A DNA stretch of 64,000 nucleotides, from positions 62,001 through 126,000 of the forward strand of contig CAMOZY010000001.1 in NCBI GenBank assembly GCA_946631295.1. The letters are read 5' to 3'. The notes beneath the pieces were generated by a model, which had not been told where the DNA came from, did no database searches, and saw nothing but the letters and a program-made list of their open reading frames with translations. Source of the stretch: an uncultured Lachnospiraceae bacterium (GTDB lineage Bacteria; Bacillota; Clostridia; Lachnospirales; Lachnospiraceae). Positions 1-9,537 of this stretch are shown here, one piece after another (the first letter of the stretch is position 1; the number at the start of each line of letters is the position of its first letter). The position numbers and the translations under genes are program-made.

Positions 1-240
1 TGCTTCGCTCTGCAGCTCCTCCATCCTCTTTCGAAGTGTTTCCGGTGAGGCATTATGATGGGATGCTTTGTAATGCGGAGTCAGGATCATCCTGTCAATC
101 CCGCTCTTTTCCGCAATCCTGAGCATTTCGAGCGATTCGTCCATGTCTTCCGATCCGTCATCAACTCCCGGGAGAACATGGCAGTGAATATCCGTCATCC
201 GAAGCTCGTAACTGTTTTTTTCATTCCTGAATCTGAACAC
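1..240 (-). CDS. Tyrosine-protein phosphatase, CpsB/CapC-type PHP domain (N-terminal part; continues beyond window start)
   Basis: Minus-strand reading gives ...MTDIHCHVLPGVDDGSEDMDESLEMLRIAEKSGIDRMILTPHYKASHHN, a PHP-family CpsB/YwqE signature. Probable GTG start at 240 behind GGAGG; alternative ATG at 198. Confidence 0.75.
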   Translation of the reverse strand, partial: MFRFRNEKNSYELRMTDIHCHVLPGVDDGSEDMDESLEMLRIAEKSGIDRMILTPHYKASHHNASPETLRKRMEELQSEA

Positions 241-254
241 CCTGCCTCCACGAC

Positions 255-1406
255 TCAATGGTCTGTAAGATCTGTATTATCTGTACGATCTGAATTATCT
301 GTATGATCTGCATGATCCTCAGACCTGTCAGAGCCTTCGGTTTCAATGTTTATGAATTCAATTCCTTCTTCGTCAAAATCAGCAAATTCAAGATTGCCCT
401 CGGTCAGTTTTTCTTCGATCTCCAGTCTTTCTTCTTCCCTGCGTCTCTTTGACGATCCGGTTCTTCTTGAAAGAAGCATCATGACATCGATCCACAGGAC
501 AATGAAGATAACTGCGATTATCAAAATGGCAATGGGATTACTGAAAAACGACTTCCTGTTTTCCGTAAGAGGCTGCTCTTCCTCGGTCCAAATGGCACCT
601 GCGGATTCCTGTACCGCTTCGCCTGTACCGGACTCTTCCTGTGCCTGGAGGTCTCCCACGAATTCACCTGTCTCACCGTCCGAAGTATCGGATTGAACTT
701 CATCTGTCTGAGTGTCAGATGTCGAAACATTTGTCTGAGCATCTGTTACCTGATCATCTGTCTGGGTTTCAGATGTCTGGTCAGCTGCCTGAACATCCGT
801 TGTCTGAGCATCAGTCTGGGTATCAGGTGCCGAATTATCTGTCTGAGCATCATCAGCCTGATCATCCGTCTTCGCTCCCGGCTCATTGATGGTAACAGGA
901 GCCATGGCAAGACCGGTCAATGTATATTCCGTAATTCCCCCTGCAGGTACTGATACCGGAACGCCGTCCGCGCCTAAAGCAATCGTAGTGGGAACGTAAT
1001 GTACCACTGCCGACTCTGCATAAACAACTGCCGATCCGCTGCTGACAGCTTCAAACTTCAGGATTCTCTTTATGCTCGTTCCAAACGTGCTTCCTGATCC
1101 CGTGATCTGAAGTGCACCGTTTGCGGTATCCGCCAGATCGGCACCTTCAACATATATAAGATGCTGAGTATCATATCTGATGATGACGGTGTAATCGCAT
1201 GCACCGAAATCCGACTTTACATATACTCCAAGAGGAAAGGTTTCTCCTCTGTCTGCCTCATACTGATGGGAACCGAATGTCACCGCTGCATTTGCCGCCC
1301 TGACATCCATCGGAAAACACAATACAAGCACCTGCAGCAGCACAAAGCACATAACAGGTCCAATGCATCGGAAGATCTTTTTATTTTTTGCGGATCGGTT
1401 TTTCAC
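255..1406 (-). CDS. Secreted cohesin-like domain protein with low-complexity D/T/Q linker and C-terminal TM anchor
   Basis: Signal peptide, beta-rich ~130 aa domain (VTFGSHQYEADRGETFPLGVYVKSD...), D/T/Q-rich linker, TM segment NPIAILIIAVIFIVLWIDVMMLL, charged tail. Confidence 0.6.
   Translation of the reverse strand: MKNRSAKNKKIFRCIGPVMCFVLLQVLVLCFPMDVRAANAAVTFGSHQYEADRGETFPLGVYVKSDFGACDYTVIIRYDTQHLIYVEGADLADTANGALQITGSGSTFGTSIKRILKFEAVSSGSAVVYAESAVVHYVPTTIALGADGVPVSVPAGGITEYTLTGLAMAPVTINEPGAKTDDQADDAQTDNSAPDTQTDAQTTDVQAADQTSETQTDDQVTDAQTNVSTSDTQTDEVQSDTSDGETGEFVGDLQAQEESGTGEAVQESAGAIWTEEEQPLTENRKSFFSNPIAILIIAVIFIVLWIDVMMLLSRRTGSSKRRREEERLEIEEKLTEGNLEFADFDEEGIEFINIETEGSDRSEDHADHTDNSDRTDNTDLTDH
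690..880 (-). repeat. Low-complexity degenerate repeat coding TDxQT(D/S)xQ-like linker
   Basis: Repeated CTGAGCATC/CTGATCATC/GTCTG units; protein TDDQADDAQTDNSAPDTQTDAQTTDVQAADQTSETQTDDQVTDAQT. Confidence 0.7.
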
Positions 1407-1644
1407 CGGTCTGTTACTCTCCTGATCTCAAATAGAAATTCTCACAACAAAAACACAACCGGGTGTTTTGACAATCCGACTGCTATACTAATTATATGTC
1501 TTTCAGGGGGTGTACGTCAAATGATTAACATACAAAAAACAGCGTTTTTATGCATGTTTCACGGAATTTTGTGTTGCCGGGCAGAGAGGTTTAACGCTCC
1601 GAATGTCATTGACCTTTTCCGGGCTTCATCATATTATTGATTTC

Positions 1645-2823
1645 ATGGAAAAGAAAACAGACAAAATCACACTGATAAGCCTGTTTCTGCTCGCAGTAAC
1701 AGTGCTTTTCGTCTACATCATAAACTCAAAGATCCCCTTCATGATGGACGATCTGTGGTATTCCACCCTCCTTTATTCAAACGAACCCGTGCGTTCGCTG
1801 TCAGACATCATATCTGCACAGGTCTGGCACTGGAATAACTGGGGCGGACGCAGCATGACACACGGCCTCCTTCAGATCATCCTGATAATGGGAGAAAGGG
1901 CCGCGGATATACTTAATACCATCTTTGTACTCATACTTTCAGCGGTCATAACCCTCACCTCTTCAATCTCTTTCGGAAAAGTACGCAGATTCCCTGTTTA
2001 TCTTCTCGCAGGAGCAGGACTTCTCCTCGGGCTGAACGCAAACTGGAAGATGAGCATGTTCTGGGAGGCAGGAGCCGCCAATTACCTGTACATAACGGTA
2101 TTCATAATGCTGTTCCTGCTCTGCTATCTCAGAGAAGTTCCCGAAAAGAAGCCCCTCGGGGAAAAGAATGCAGATCCCGCGGATACTTCATCAGCCATCT
2201 CACAGCTTCCGGGAATAGCCGTCTGGATCATCCCGCTTGCCATCCTCACCGGGTGGAGCAACGAGAATATGGGACCGACCTGCTTTGTGATCTCCGTCCT
2301 CGTCATGATCATTTTGCTCCGTACGGGCGGCAGGATCCGCTTCTGGATGATCGAAGGAAGCGTATTATCCCTGGCAGGCTCTGTCATGTGTATCATAGCC
2401 CCGGGCAATTTCGTAAGAAGTTCTCAGATTCCCAAAAAAGGCGCCCTCTGGACTCTTTTCCTGAGATGCTATTCCGAGTGCTGTGCAGCGTTCAAATTCC
2501 AGCTCTATGCCGTACTGACGCTTGCTGCGATACTCATCATCAGCACCGTTTTCTGCGGAATAAAGCTTAAGAATTCCGAAAAGCTCCTGCTTCTTGCATC
2601 CCTCATGTCCTGGGGAGCCATGATACTCTCACCTCACTATCCGGACAGAGCAACCTTCGGAACGATGTGCCTTATGATATGCGTGATCATCTCGCGCTCG
2701 GCACTTGTCATAAAAGAGAAAAAAGAGGCATATCTGCCTCTTTATCTCGGATTTATCATAATCTGGCTTAAAGGTATGTTCGACCTGGGCGAATTCCTCT
2801 CAGCGGTACTTGGCTGGATCTGA
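1645..2823 (+). CDS. Multi-TM membrane protein, DUF6056-like
   Basis: Many TM helices; PFMMDDLWYSTLL and NWGGRSMTHGLLQ motifs; 'APGNFVRS'. Confidence 0.6.
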   Translation: MEKKTDKITLISLFLLAVTVLFVYIINSKIPFMMDDLWYSTLLYSNEPVRSLSDIISAQVWHWNNWGGRSMTHGLLQIILIMGERAADILNTIFVLILSAVITLTSSISFGKVRRFPVYLLAGAGLLLGLNANWKMSMFWEAGAANYLYITVFIMLFLLCYLREVPEKKPLGEKNADPADTSSAISQLPGIAVWIIPLAILTGWSNENMGPTCFVISVLVMIILLRTGGRIRFWMIEGSVLSLAGSVMCIIAPGNFVRSSQIPKKGALWTLFLRCYSECCAAFKFQLYAVLTLAAILIISTVFCGIKLKNSEKLLLLASLMSWGAMILSPHYPDRATFGTMCLMICVIISRSALVIKEKKEAYLPLYLGFIIIWLKGMFDLGEFLSAVLGWI

Positions 2824-2878
2824 ACAGTTCACCCTGTACCGGGACGGATATGCCGGATCACGCGGCCAAGCCATGCGT

Positions 2879-4477
2879 TTATCTGATCACTGCATGATGA
2901 GGTGATTCATCATACTCCTTCATAAATTCTTTGGTATAATCGGCATCGGATCTGCATGGAGCATATACGGTGCCGTATTTTTGTCTGGTTTCTTCACCTT
3001 TTCCGGTGATAAGAAGAACTGTAGGTTTTCTTACTTCCATAATGGCCTTGTGGATTGCCGCGCCTCTGTCTTCAATCTCCTCATATTCGATCCCCGCTTC
3101 GGCAGCATACTTTGCCACCTCAGCTGAAATCTCTTCAGCAGGATCAGGACCCGGATCTTCTGCGCATATATACAGCTTATCCGCATACTTTGCGGCAGTC
3201 TGAGGAAGCTCATATCTTCGCTGATATGCTTTTCCACCGGGACATCCGAATATTCCTACGATGCGTGATCCGGGATATTCTTTTTTAGCCGATGAATACA
3301 GGGCTTCGAAGCTGAGTTTGTTATGGGCATAGTCGACAAATGCGTGAACCAGTCCGTCAGCACTCCTGTAATGCTCCATTCTTCCGGGCGATTTAGCCTT
3401 GCGCAGGCCATTTTTTATGCATTCAAGAGGAATTCCGTAAACAGACGATGCAGCAATAACGCCCAGTGCATTTTCAACATTGAACAGGCCGGGCATGGTA
3501 AGTTCGAATTCTTCATCAAAGTCTTCACAGTCTGCTGTAGCAGGCTTACCGTTTTTCAGTGATGCATCATCAGCTTTTCCTGCTGCTTTACTGATAACTC
3601 TGAAGAAAATACTGTCGCCTTCCTTACGTACATCATATGCATAATAGTCCGCAGACTTATCTTTACAGCTGAATGTGATGATCCTTTCAGAAGCCTCAGC
3701 CTCCTTCAAAACTCTGTCGATGCAGTCAGAATCAAGATTCACAACAGCCGTCTCAGTCAGCGCAAACATCTTCATCTTGGACGCAAGATAATCCTCGAAA
3801 TCCGCATGTTCATTAGGGCTGATATGATCCTCGGAAATGTTCATGAACACTCCGACATCAAAGTTTACCCCCAAAACTCTGTCATACTTAAGGGCCTGAC
3901 TTGAAACCTCCATCTCAAGAAATTCTATCCCGCTTGATACGGCATTATCGAAATGCATATGCAGTTCAAGGGATTCGGCAGTCGTTATATGAGATTCTTC
4001 CCTTATGACGCCGTCATAATTATCAATGGACGAAAGAACGGCGCTCTCTTTTTTTCCAAGGCTGTTAAGGTATTCATCCACAACATACTTCATGTAATAG
4101 GTTGAAGTTGATTTACCTTTGGTTCCTCCAAAGGCTGTTATTTTGAGCTTATTCTGGGGACAGTCATAGAACAGATCTCCCAAAACAGGCATAGTCTTTC
4201 TGATATCGGAGACGATGATTGCAGGAACATCGCTGCCTTCGGGGTATTCGGTTTCGGAAATATAGGAAACAGCTCCGTCAGATATTGCATTCTTAAGATA
4301 TTCAGGTTTAAAAGCAGCTCCTTTGCACACAAATAATGTGCCCGGCTTTACCTGCCTTGAATCATATGTAACATAGGATATCTCCGCAGAAAACTTATCC
4401 TCTCCCATGCATCTGACCAGAAGGCCTTTTTCTTCGATGGCTTTTTTATATTCGTCTAAATGTAAAATCTTACTCAT
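2879..4477 (-). CDS. murE: Mur ligase family protein, MurE-like (UDP-MurNAc-tripeptide synthetase)
   Basis: TKGKSTSTYYMKYVVDEYL P-loop, HITTAESLELH, DYAHN and IFGCPGGKAYQRR motifs. DNPR position reads AEDPGPDP. Confidence 0.8.
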   Translation of the reverse strand: MSKILHLDEYKKAIEEKGLLVRCMGEDKFSAEISYVTYDSRQVKPGTLFVCKGAAFKPEYLKNAISDGAVSYISETEYPEGSDVPAIIVSDIRKTMPVLGDLFYDCPQNKLKITAFGGTKGKSTSTYYMKYVVDEYLNSLGKKESAVLSSIDNYDGVIREESHITTAESLELHMHFDNAVSSGIEFLEMEVSSQALKYDRVLGVNFDVGVFMNISEDHISPNEHADFEDYLASKMKMFALTETAVVNLDSDCIDRVLKEAEASERIITFSCKDKSADYYAYDVRKEGDSIFFRVISKAAGKADDASLKNGKPATADCEDFDEEFELTMPGLFNVENALGVIAASSVYGIPLECIKNGLRKAKSPGRMEHYRSADGLVHAFVDYAHNKLSFEALYSSAKKEYPGSRIVGIFGCPGGKAYQRRYELPQTAAKYADKLYICAEDPGPDPAEEISAEVAKYAAEAGIEYEEIEDRGAAIHKAIMEVRKPTVLLITGKGEETRQKYGTVYAPCRSDADYTKEFMKEYDESPHHAVIR

Positions 4478-4527
4478 GTCATTACCGTCAGTTTAATTTT
4501 TTGCTCTTCATAAAAAAGAGCTTATGA

Positions 4528-5235
4528 TCATAATTCTTCGTACAAAGCTCCACTTCGCAAAATGGATTCTCTTACCAGGACATCCAGTGCATCGATGCAG
4601 TGGGCAGGAACCTTGTGGTGCTTTTTGTATACGCTGAGTTCGGTACACGCAAGTATTATCACATTGCATCCCTTCTCCTGAAGATTGCAGACAGCATCGT
4701 GGAATTTATCCTCATCACCGAGCTTTCCGGCCTTAATATCGTCATAGATAAGGGACATTACTTTCTTCTGATATTCAGGATCCGGAATATCAGATTCAAG
4801 TCCGTATTTCGAGCAGGCGTTCTGATAAAGACCGGTCTTGACCGCACCATCCGTTGCCATGATCCCCACTTTTCTGACCTTGATCTCTCCCTCTGCGATA
4901 GTCCTGGCAGTTTCATCGATCATGTTTATGACAGGAATGTCAGTCATTGCCTGTATCTTATCAATAAAGAAATGAGATGTATTACAGGGAATGGCAATAT
5001 TACCTGCTCCGCATTTTTCAAGCTTTTCAATCTCGCCCTTCATTGCCTTAAGAAGTGCATCATATTCACCCGTATTGATTGCTTCCGTCCTGTCGGGCAT
5101 TGATGCGTGGCTCAGAATGACCATATCTATATGATCCTGATCCCTGAGAGCCCTGGTATGAGCGATGACTTCCTCATAGAAATATGCAGTTGCCTCGGGT
5201 CCCATTCCGCCGATCACGCCTAAAATCTTCTTCAT
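4528..5235 (-). CDS. Aspartate/glutamate racemase family protein
   Basis: GVIGGMGPEAT start motif, catalytic-Cys contexts IPCNTSH and LACTELS. Confidence 0.9.
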   Translation of the reverse strand: MKKILGVIGGMGPEATAYFYEEVIAHTRALRDQDHIDMVILSHASMPDRTEAINTGEYDALLKAMKGEIEKLEKCGAGNIAIPCNTSHFFIDKIQAMTDIPVINMIDETARTIAEGEIKVRKVGIMATDGAVKTGLYQNACSKYGLESDIPDPEYQKKVMSLIYDDIKAGKLGDEDKFHDAVCNLQEKGCNVIILACTELSVYKKHHKVPAHCIDALDVLVRESILRSGALYEEL

Positions 5236-5326
5236 TCAGTCAACCTCTTATACGTACCTGCATGCTTAAAACTGTTCATCCGCTGCAGATCTGTACGCGT
5301 AAACCGTCACCCAGCAATCTGTGGCT

Positions 5327-6544
5327 TTAGCTGTAATACTTTTTGAACTTCACATAATGGCTGAAATATGTTCTGATCATCCTGTACATGCGGTCCGGTT
5401 TGCTGTCGCCCTTTAAAAATACCGGATTTACAACCTGACCCGAGCTCCACAGTTTCTTCATTCGTGACTTAAGCTCCGGATCTTTGACATACTTAAGTGC
5501 AACGCCCTTGGGAACTACAGTCCACAGATGCTCTTCCTCCGCATACTTAAGTGGAAGGTCCTTACCGTAAAAGAAATCCTCTGTGATATATTCCGCCACA
5601 TTGAATCCTGAACCTGTGACATAGAAATTACTTCTTCCCTGTCTTGTATTTATCTCAAAGAATTTGAATTTTCCGTCACGCGTGTCATATTTTATATCGA
5701 AATTTGAAAAGCCTACATAGTGCATGGATTCAAGAAGATTCTTCACTTTCTCCATGAGTTCCTTATTGGGCTCTGTTATTATAAGTGCATGATTGCCGAG
5801 TCCGTGAGGAGTATGCTCTTCAAGAAGCACATGTCCGAGACACATCATCTTAACCTTGCCGTTATGATCCGAATATGATGTGAGGACTCTCATGAATTCA
5901 TCATTTCCCGGGATCATATCCTGTATGATCATTTTATCGGTATATCCGGCTGAATAAATATCATTCAGCACACTTATAAGTTCCTTTCTGTCATGTATCG
6001 TATATACCTTCTTCTGTGTTCCGAAGGGATGCTCCCAGTACTGGATGCCATTCGAGGGTTTCATGATCACGGGATAAGGGAAATTCATCTCGAAATCATC
6101 GCCCATGCTCCTGTCATAAATAACGGTTCCGGGATAATCGATTCCCCACTTGTCACAGAGCCCGTAGAAGGTTTCCTTCATCTGAAGAGAATGCATCAGA
6201 TCATAATCTATATAGGGAGTGATGATGTTATCAGCAAGTTCACTCTTATGCTTTGAACAAAGCGCAACATATGAATCTCCGCAGCCCACAAGAAGGATCG
6301 TTTTATCCTTATGTTCAGCTGCAAAATCATTGATCCTCTTTACGAAATACTCATCCGTTTCAATCCTGGGATCAGCCTCGTATTCAATTATCCTGCTTCC
6401 ATAGCTTGGACCTGTTGGGAATTTGCCGAAAACGTAACACTTTACGTTATATTTTTCGTAGAATGCTCTTGATACGCTGTAGGTATTGATGTCTCCCCCG
6501 AGCATTACGGGAATGAATTCTTTTTCGGTAAAGCTTAATGACAT
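5327..6544 (-). CDS. ATP-grasp ligase resembling D-aspartate ligase (Asl)
   Basis: N-term FIPVMLGGDINTYSVSRAFYEKYNVKCYVFGKFPTGPSYGS; ATP-grasp motifs PVIMKPSNG and FFEINTRQGRSNFY. Start taken at internal ATG 6544. Confidence 0.7.
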   Translation of the reverse strand: MSLSFTEKEFIPVMLGGDINTYSVSRAFYEKYNVKCYVFGKFPTGPSYGSRIIEYEADPRIETDEYFVKRINDFAAEHKDKTILLVGCGDSYVALCSKHKSELADNIITPYIDYDLMHSLQMKETFYGLCDKWGIDYPGTVIYDRSMGDDFEMNFPYPVIMKPSNGIQYWEHPFGTQKKVYTIHDRKELISVLNDIYSAGYTDKMIIQDMIPGNDEFMRVLTSYSDHNGKVKMMCLGHVLLEEHTPHGLGNHALIITEPNKELMEKVKNLLESMHYVGFSNFDIKYDTRDGKFKFFEINTRQGRSNFYVTGSGFNVAEYITEDFFYGKDLPLKYAEEEHLWTVVPKGVALKYVKDPELKSRMKKLWSSGQVVNPVFLKGDSKPDRMYRMIRTYFSHYVKFKKYYS

Positions 6545-6638
6545 TACGCTCTTCCTCTCTAAAAAATAATCCAGATAAGTATACCACAAATCGGGTATTT
6601 AGCGTAAAATAGGTAAGCAATTCAAATGAGGTTTTATT

Positions 6639-7718
6639 ATGAAAAAAATTCTTAAAAAGATAATAAAGATACTGTGCCTGATCATCTTAATACCTGTAGT
6701 GCTGTTTATGCTGATGATCGTCTGGCTTACCATCCGCGAATACAAGCCTGCAGAAAATGAGAAGATTGAAGTTTCGAACGCAAATGAAATCTGTGTAAAA
6801 ACCGGCGAAGAGATACGTATGGTCACCTGGAATATGGGCTGCGGCACCCTTGGTGACAATGCGGATTTTTTCATGGATTACGGAAAAATGGTCTACTCAG
6901 CAGACAAAAACAGAGTAGGCGAAAACCTTAGCGGCATCACCATGATCCTTAAGGAGATAGATGCCGACATCATCAATCTTCAGGAGATAGATACGGATTC
7001 CTCCAGGTCCTATCACATGGATGAAACCTCCGTATTAAGAGAACTGTATCCTGATTTTGACAATACCTTTGCATATAATTACAAGGTTGATTACGTTCCC
7101 TACCCCCTGCCACCCATCGGAAAAGTAGAGAGCGGAATAATGACTCTGTCACGCTTTGATATCTTAGATGCAGAAAGAATACAGCTCCCCTGTCCCTTCA
7201 GATGGCCTGTCAGGGTTGCAAACCTGAAGCGGTGTATTACGATAAACAGGCTGCCTGTCGAAGGTACCGATAAAGAACTGGTTATCATAAATCTTCACCT
7301 TGAAGCATTTGATGACGGCGAAGGCAAGATCGCACAGACCAAAATGCTTGCAGATATTCTTGAAAGTGAACTTCAGAACGGAAATTATATAATCGCTGCA
7401 GGGGATTTTAATCAGTCATTCTCCGGAACCGACATCTCAAAATACCCTGAATATGAAGGGAAATGGCATGCAGGTCTTCTGAACGAAGATGACTTTAATG
7501 AAGCATTCACTTTCTGTCAGGATCCGGAAAGCCCGACGTGCAGAGCCCTTGATCAGCCCTATATAACTGCTGCAGATAAGGAGCATTTCCAGTTTTATGT
7601 CATCGATGGATTCATAGTATCCGAAGGGATTGAGATTTTATCGGTAGAAACTTATGATCATCAGTTTAAATGGACTGATCATAATCCCGTTATCATGGAT
7701 TTCAGGATAACCGGATAA
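6639..7718 (+). CDS. Endonuclease/exonuclease/phosphatase family protein with N-terminal TM
   Basis: MVTWNMGCG, INLQEIDTD, INLHLEAF, AAGDFNQ, DHNPVIMDF motifs. Confidence 0.85.
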   Translation: MKKILKKIIKILCLIILIPVVLFMLMIVWLTIREYKPAENEKIEVSNANEICVKTGEEIRMVTWNMGCGTLGDNADFFMDYGKMVYSADKNRVGENLSGITMILKEIDADIINLQEIDTDSSRSYHMDETSVLRELYPDFDNTFAYNYKVDYVPYPLPPIGKVESGIMTLSRFDILDAERIQLPCPFRWPVRVANLKRCITINRLPVEGTDKELVIINLHLEAFDDGEGKIAQTKMLADILESELQNGNYIIAAGDFNQSFSGTDISKYPEYEGKWHAGLLNEDDFNEAFTFCQDPESPTCRALDQPYITAADKEHFQFYVIDGFIVSEGIEILSVETYDHQFKWTDHNPVIMDFRITG

Positions 7719-7807
7719 TCCCCTGTCAGTATGCATCAGGCAATCTGACCCACAGTTCCCGGAACATATGTGTGTTTTCCAGATAAATATGTGATTTCCA
7801 AATAATC

Positions 7808-7840
7808 AGCCCCTCCCGTAAATGCACGGGAGGGGCTGTT
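7808..7840. terminator. Inverted repeat, putative intrinsic terminator between convergent genes
   Basis: AGCCCCTCCCGtaaatgcaCGGGAGGGGCT hairpin; weak T tract. Confidence 0.5.
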
Positions 7841-7900
7841 CATATACATGTCATTCTTATCTGATCTTAAACAGTTCCATCAGATTTCAAACAGTTTTCA

Positions 7901-9472
7901 TCAGATCTCAAACAGATCGCTGTATGCCTTGAGTGCTCCGTCTGTTTCGTGTGCAAGGACTTTCTTTGCAAGGACCTTACCAAGCTGTACACCTTCCTGA
8001 TCGAAGCTGTTGAGATTCCATACGAATCCCTGGAACATTACCTTGTTCTCGAAATGTGCAAGAAGTGCACCGAGAGCTTCGGGAGTAAGCTTTTCACCGA
8101 CGATAATGCTTGAAGGTCTGTTTCCTGCGAAATTCTTATTCTTGTTCTCATCAGCCTTACCGCCTGCAAAGGCCATGATCTGAGCTACAACATTTGCACA
8201 GAGCTTCTTCTGGCTGGTGCTTCCCTGAATGTCCACATCAACACCCTGCTGGCTCTCCTTAAATCCGATGAACTGAAGAGGGATGATGTCGGTTCCCTGA
8301 TGAAGGAGCTGATAGAAGGAATGCTGTCCATTGGTTCCGGGCTCACCGAAGATAACAGGACCGGTAACGTAATTAACAGGCTCTCCGAAACGGTTAACGC
8401 TCTTTCCGTTAGACTCCATGTCAAGCTGCTGGAGATGTGCAGGGAATCTGCTCATAGCCTGTGAATATGGAAGAACTGCGGTCGATCCGTATCCGAGAAC
8501 ATTTCTCTCATATACACCGATAAGCGCATCAAGAAGATCGGGATTCTTAAGTACATCCTTTTCGGTGGCAAGCTTGTCTTCTTCAGCAGCGCCGTTAAGG
8601 AATCTTGCGAAGATATCGGGGCCGAATGCAAGTGAAAGAACAGCACCGCCTACGGCTGAGGTTGAAGAATATCTTCCTCCGATATAATCATCCATGAAGA
8701 AAGCATCAAGATAATCACTGTTTCCTGCAAGAGGTGATGTCTCCGAAGTAACTGCGATCATATGCTTGGCAGGATCAAGGCCTGCCTTCTTAAGAGCATC
8801 CTTTACAAATGCCTCATTGGTAAGGGTCTCAAGAGTGGTTCCTGACTTTGAAACAAGGATGAAGATTGAATGAGCGACATCGATATTAGCAAGAACGCCT
8901 GCTGCATCATCGGGATCGACATTGGAAATGAACTGAGCTCCCATCTTGAAGCATCCGTTTACCTTAGCCCAGTTCTCAAGTGCAAGATACATAGCTCTGG
9001 GACCGAGATCGGAGCCGCCGATACCGATCTGAACAGCTGTGGTGAACTTCTCGCCCTTTTCATTGACTATCTCACCTGCATGAACCTTATTGGCAAACTC
9101 GGCGATCCTCTCCTGCTGCTTTACGTAGAAGGCTCTCTTATCGGTTCCGTCACACTCAACCTTGCTGCCGAGCTGGCCTCTTGTGAGGTGGTGAAGAACA
9201 AGTCTCTTCTCGCCGGTATTGATAACTTCTCCGTTGTAGAGTGCTTCGAATTTCTCGATAAGACCTGCCTCATCAGAAAGCTTCTGGAGATCCTTAAGTA
9301 TGGTATCATCAACATTCTTGGCTGCATAATTGTAATCCATGCCTGCAGCCATTTTTACGGAATAATTTCCCACTCTCTCTGCGGTCATAACCTTTGTAAG
9401 GTCTGCAGGGGTATCGGATGCAAGCTTTGCCGATGCATCAAGCTGATCGTAGTTAATCCATTTAATTGCCAT
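7901..9472 (-). CDS. pgi: Glucose-6-phosphate isomerase
   Basis: IGIGGSDLGPRAMYLAL, VSKSGTTLET, FGEPGTNGQHSFYQLLHQGTD, QGVQLGK motifs. Confidence 0.95.
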   Translation of the reverse strand: MAIKWINYDQLDASAKLASDTPADLTKVMTAERVGNYSVKMAAGMDYNYAAKNVDDTILKDLQKLSDEAGLIEKFEALYNGEVINTGEKRLVLHHLTRGQLGSKVECDGTDKRAFYVKQQERIAEFANKVHAGEIVNEKGEKFTTAVQIGIGGSDLGPRAMYLALENWAKVNGCFKMGAQFISNVDPDDAAGVLANIDVAHSIFILVSKSGTTLETLTNEAFVKDALKKAGLDPAKHMIAVTSETSPLAGNSDYLDAFFMDDYIGGRYSSTSAVGGAVLSLAFGPDIFARFLNGAAEEDKLATEKDVLKNPDLLDALIGVYERNVLGYGSTAVLPYSQAMSRFPAHLQQLDMESNGKSVNRFGEPVNYVTGPVIFGEPGTNGQHSFYQLLHQGTDIIPLQFIGFKESQQGVDVDIQGSTSQKKLCANVVAQIMAFAGGKADENKNKNFAGNRPSSIIVGEKLTPEALGALLAHFENKVMFQGFVWNLNSFDQEGVQLGKVLAKKVLAHETDGALKAYSDLFEI

Positions 9473-9537
9473 TTCTTCTCTCCTTTATTAGGAAAATATT
9501 GATTGCTCCAATATATTACCCGTTTAAATCACGGATT

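Noticed and set aside
690-880. Possible CRISPR-like repeats
   Set aside because: Units are short, degenerate and in-frame, coding a D/T/Q linker; no spacers or cas genes.
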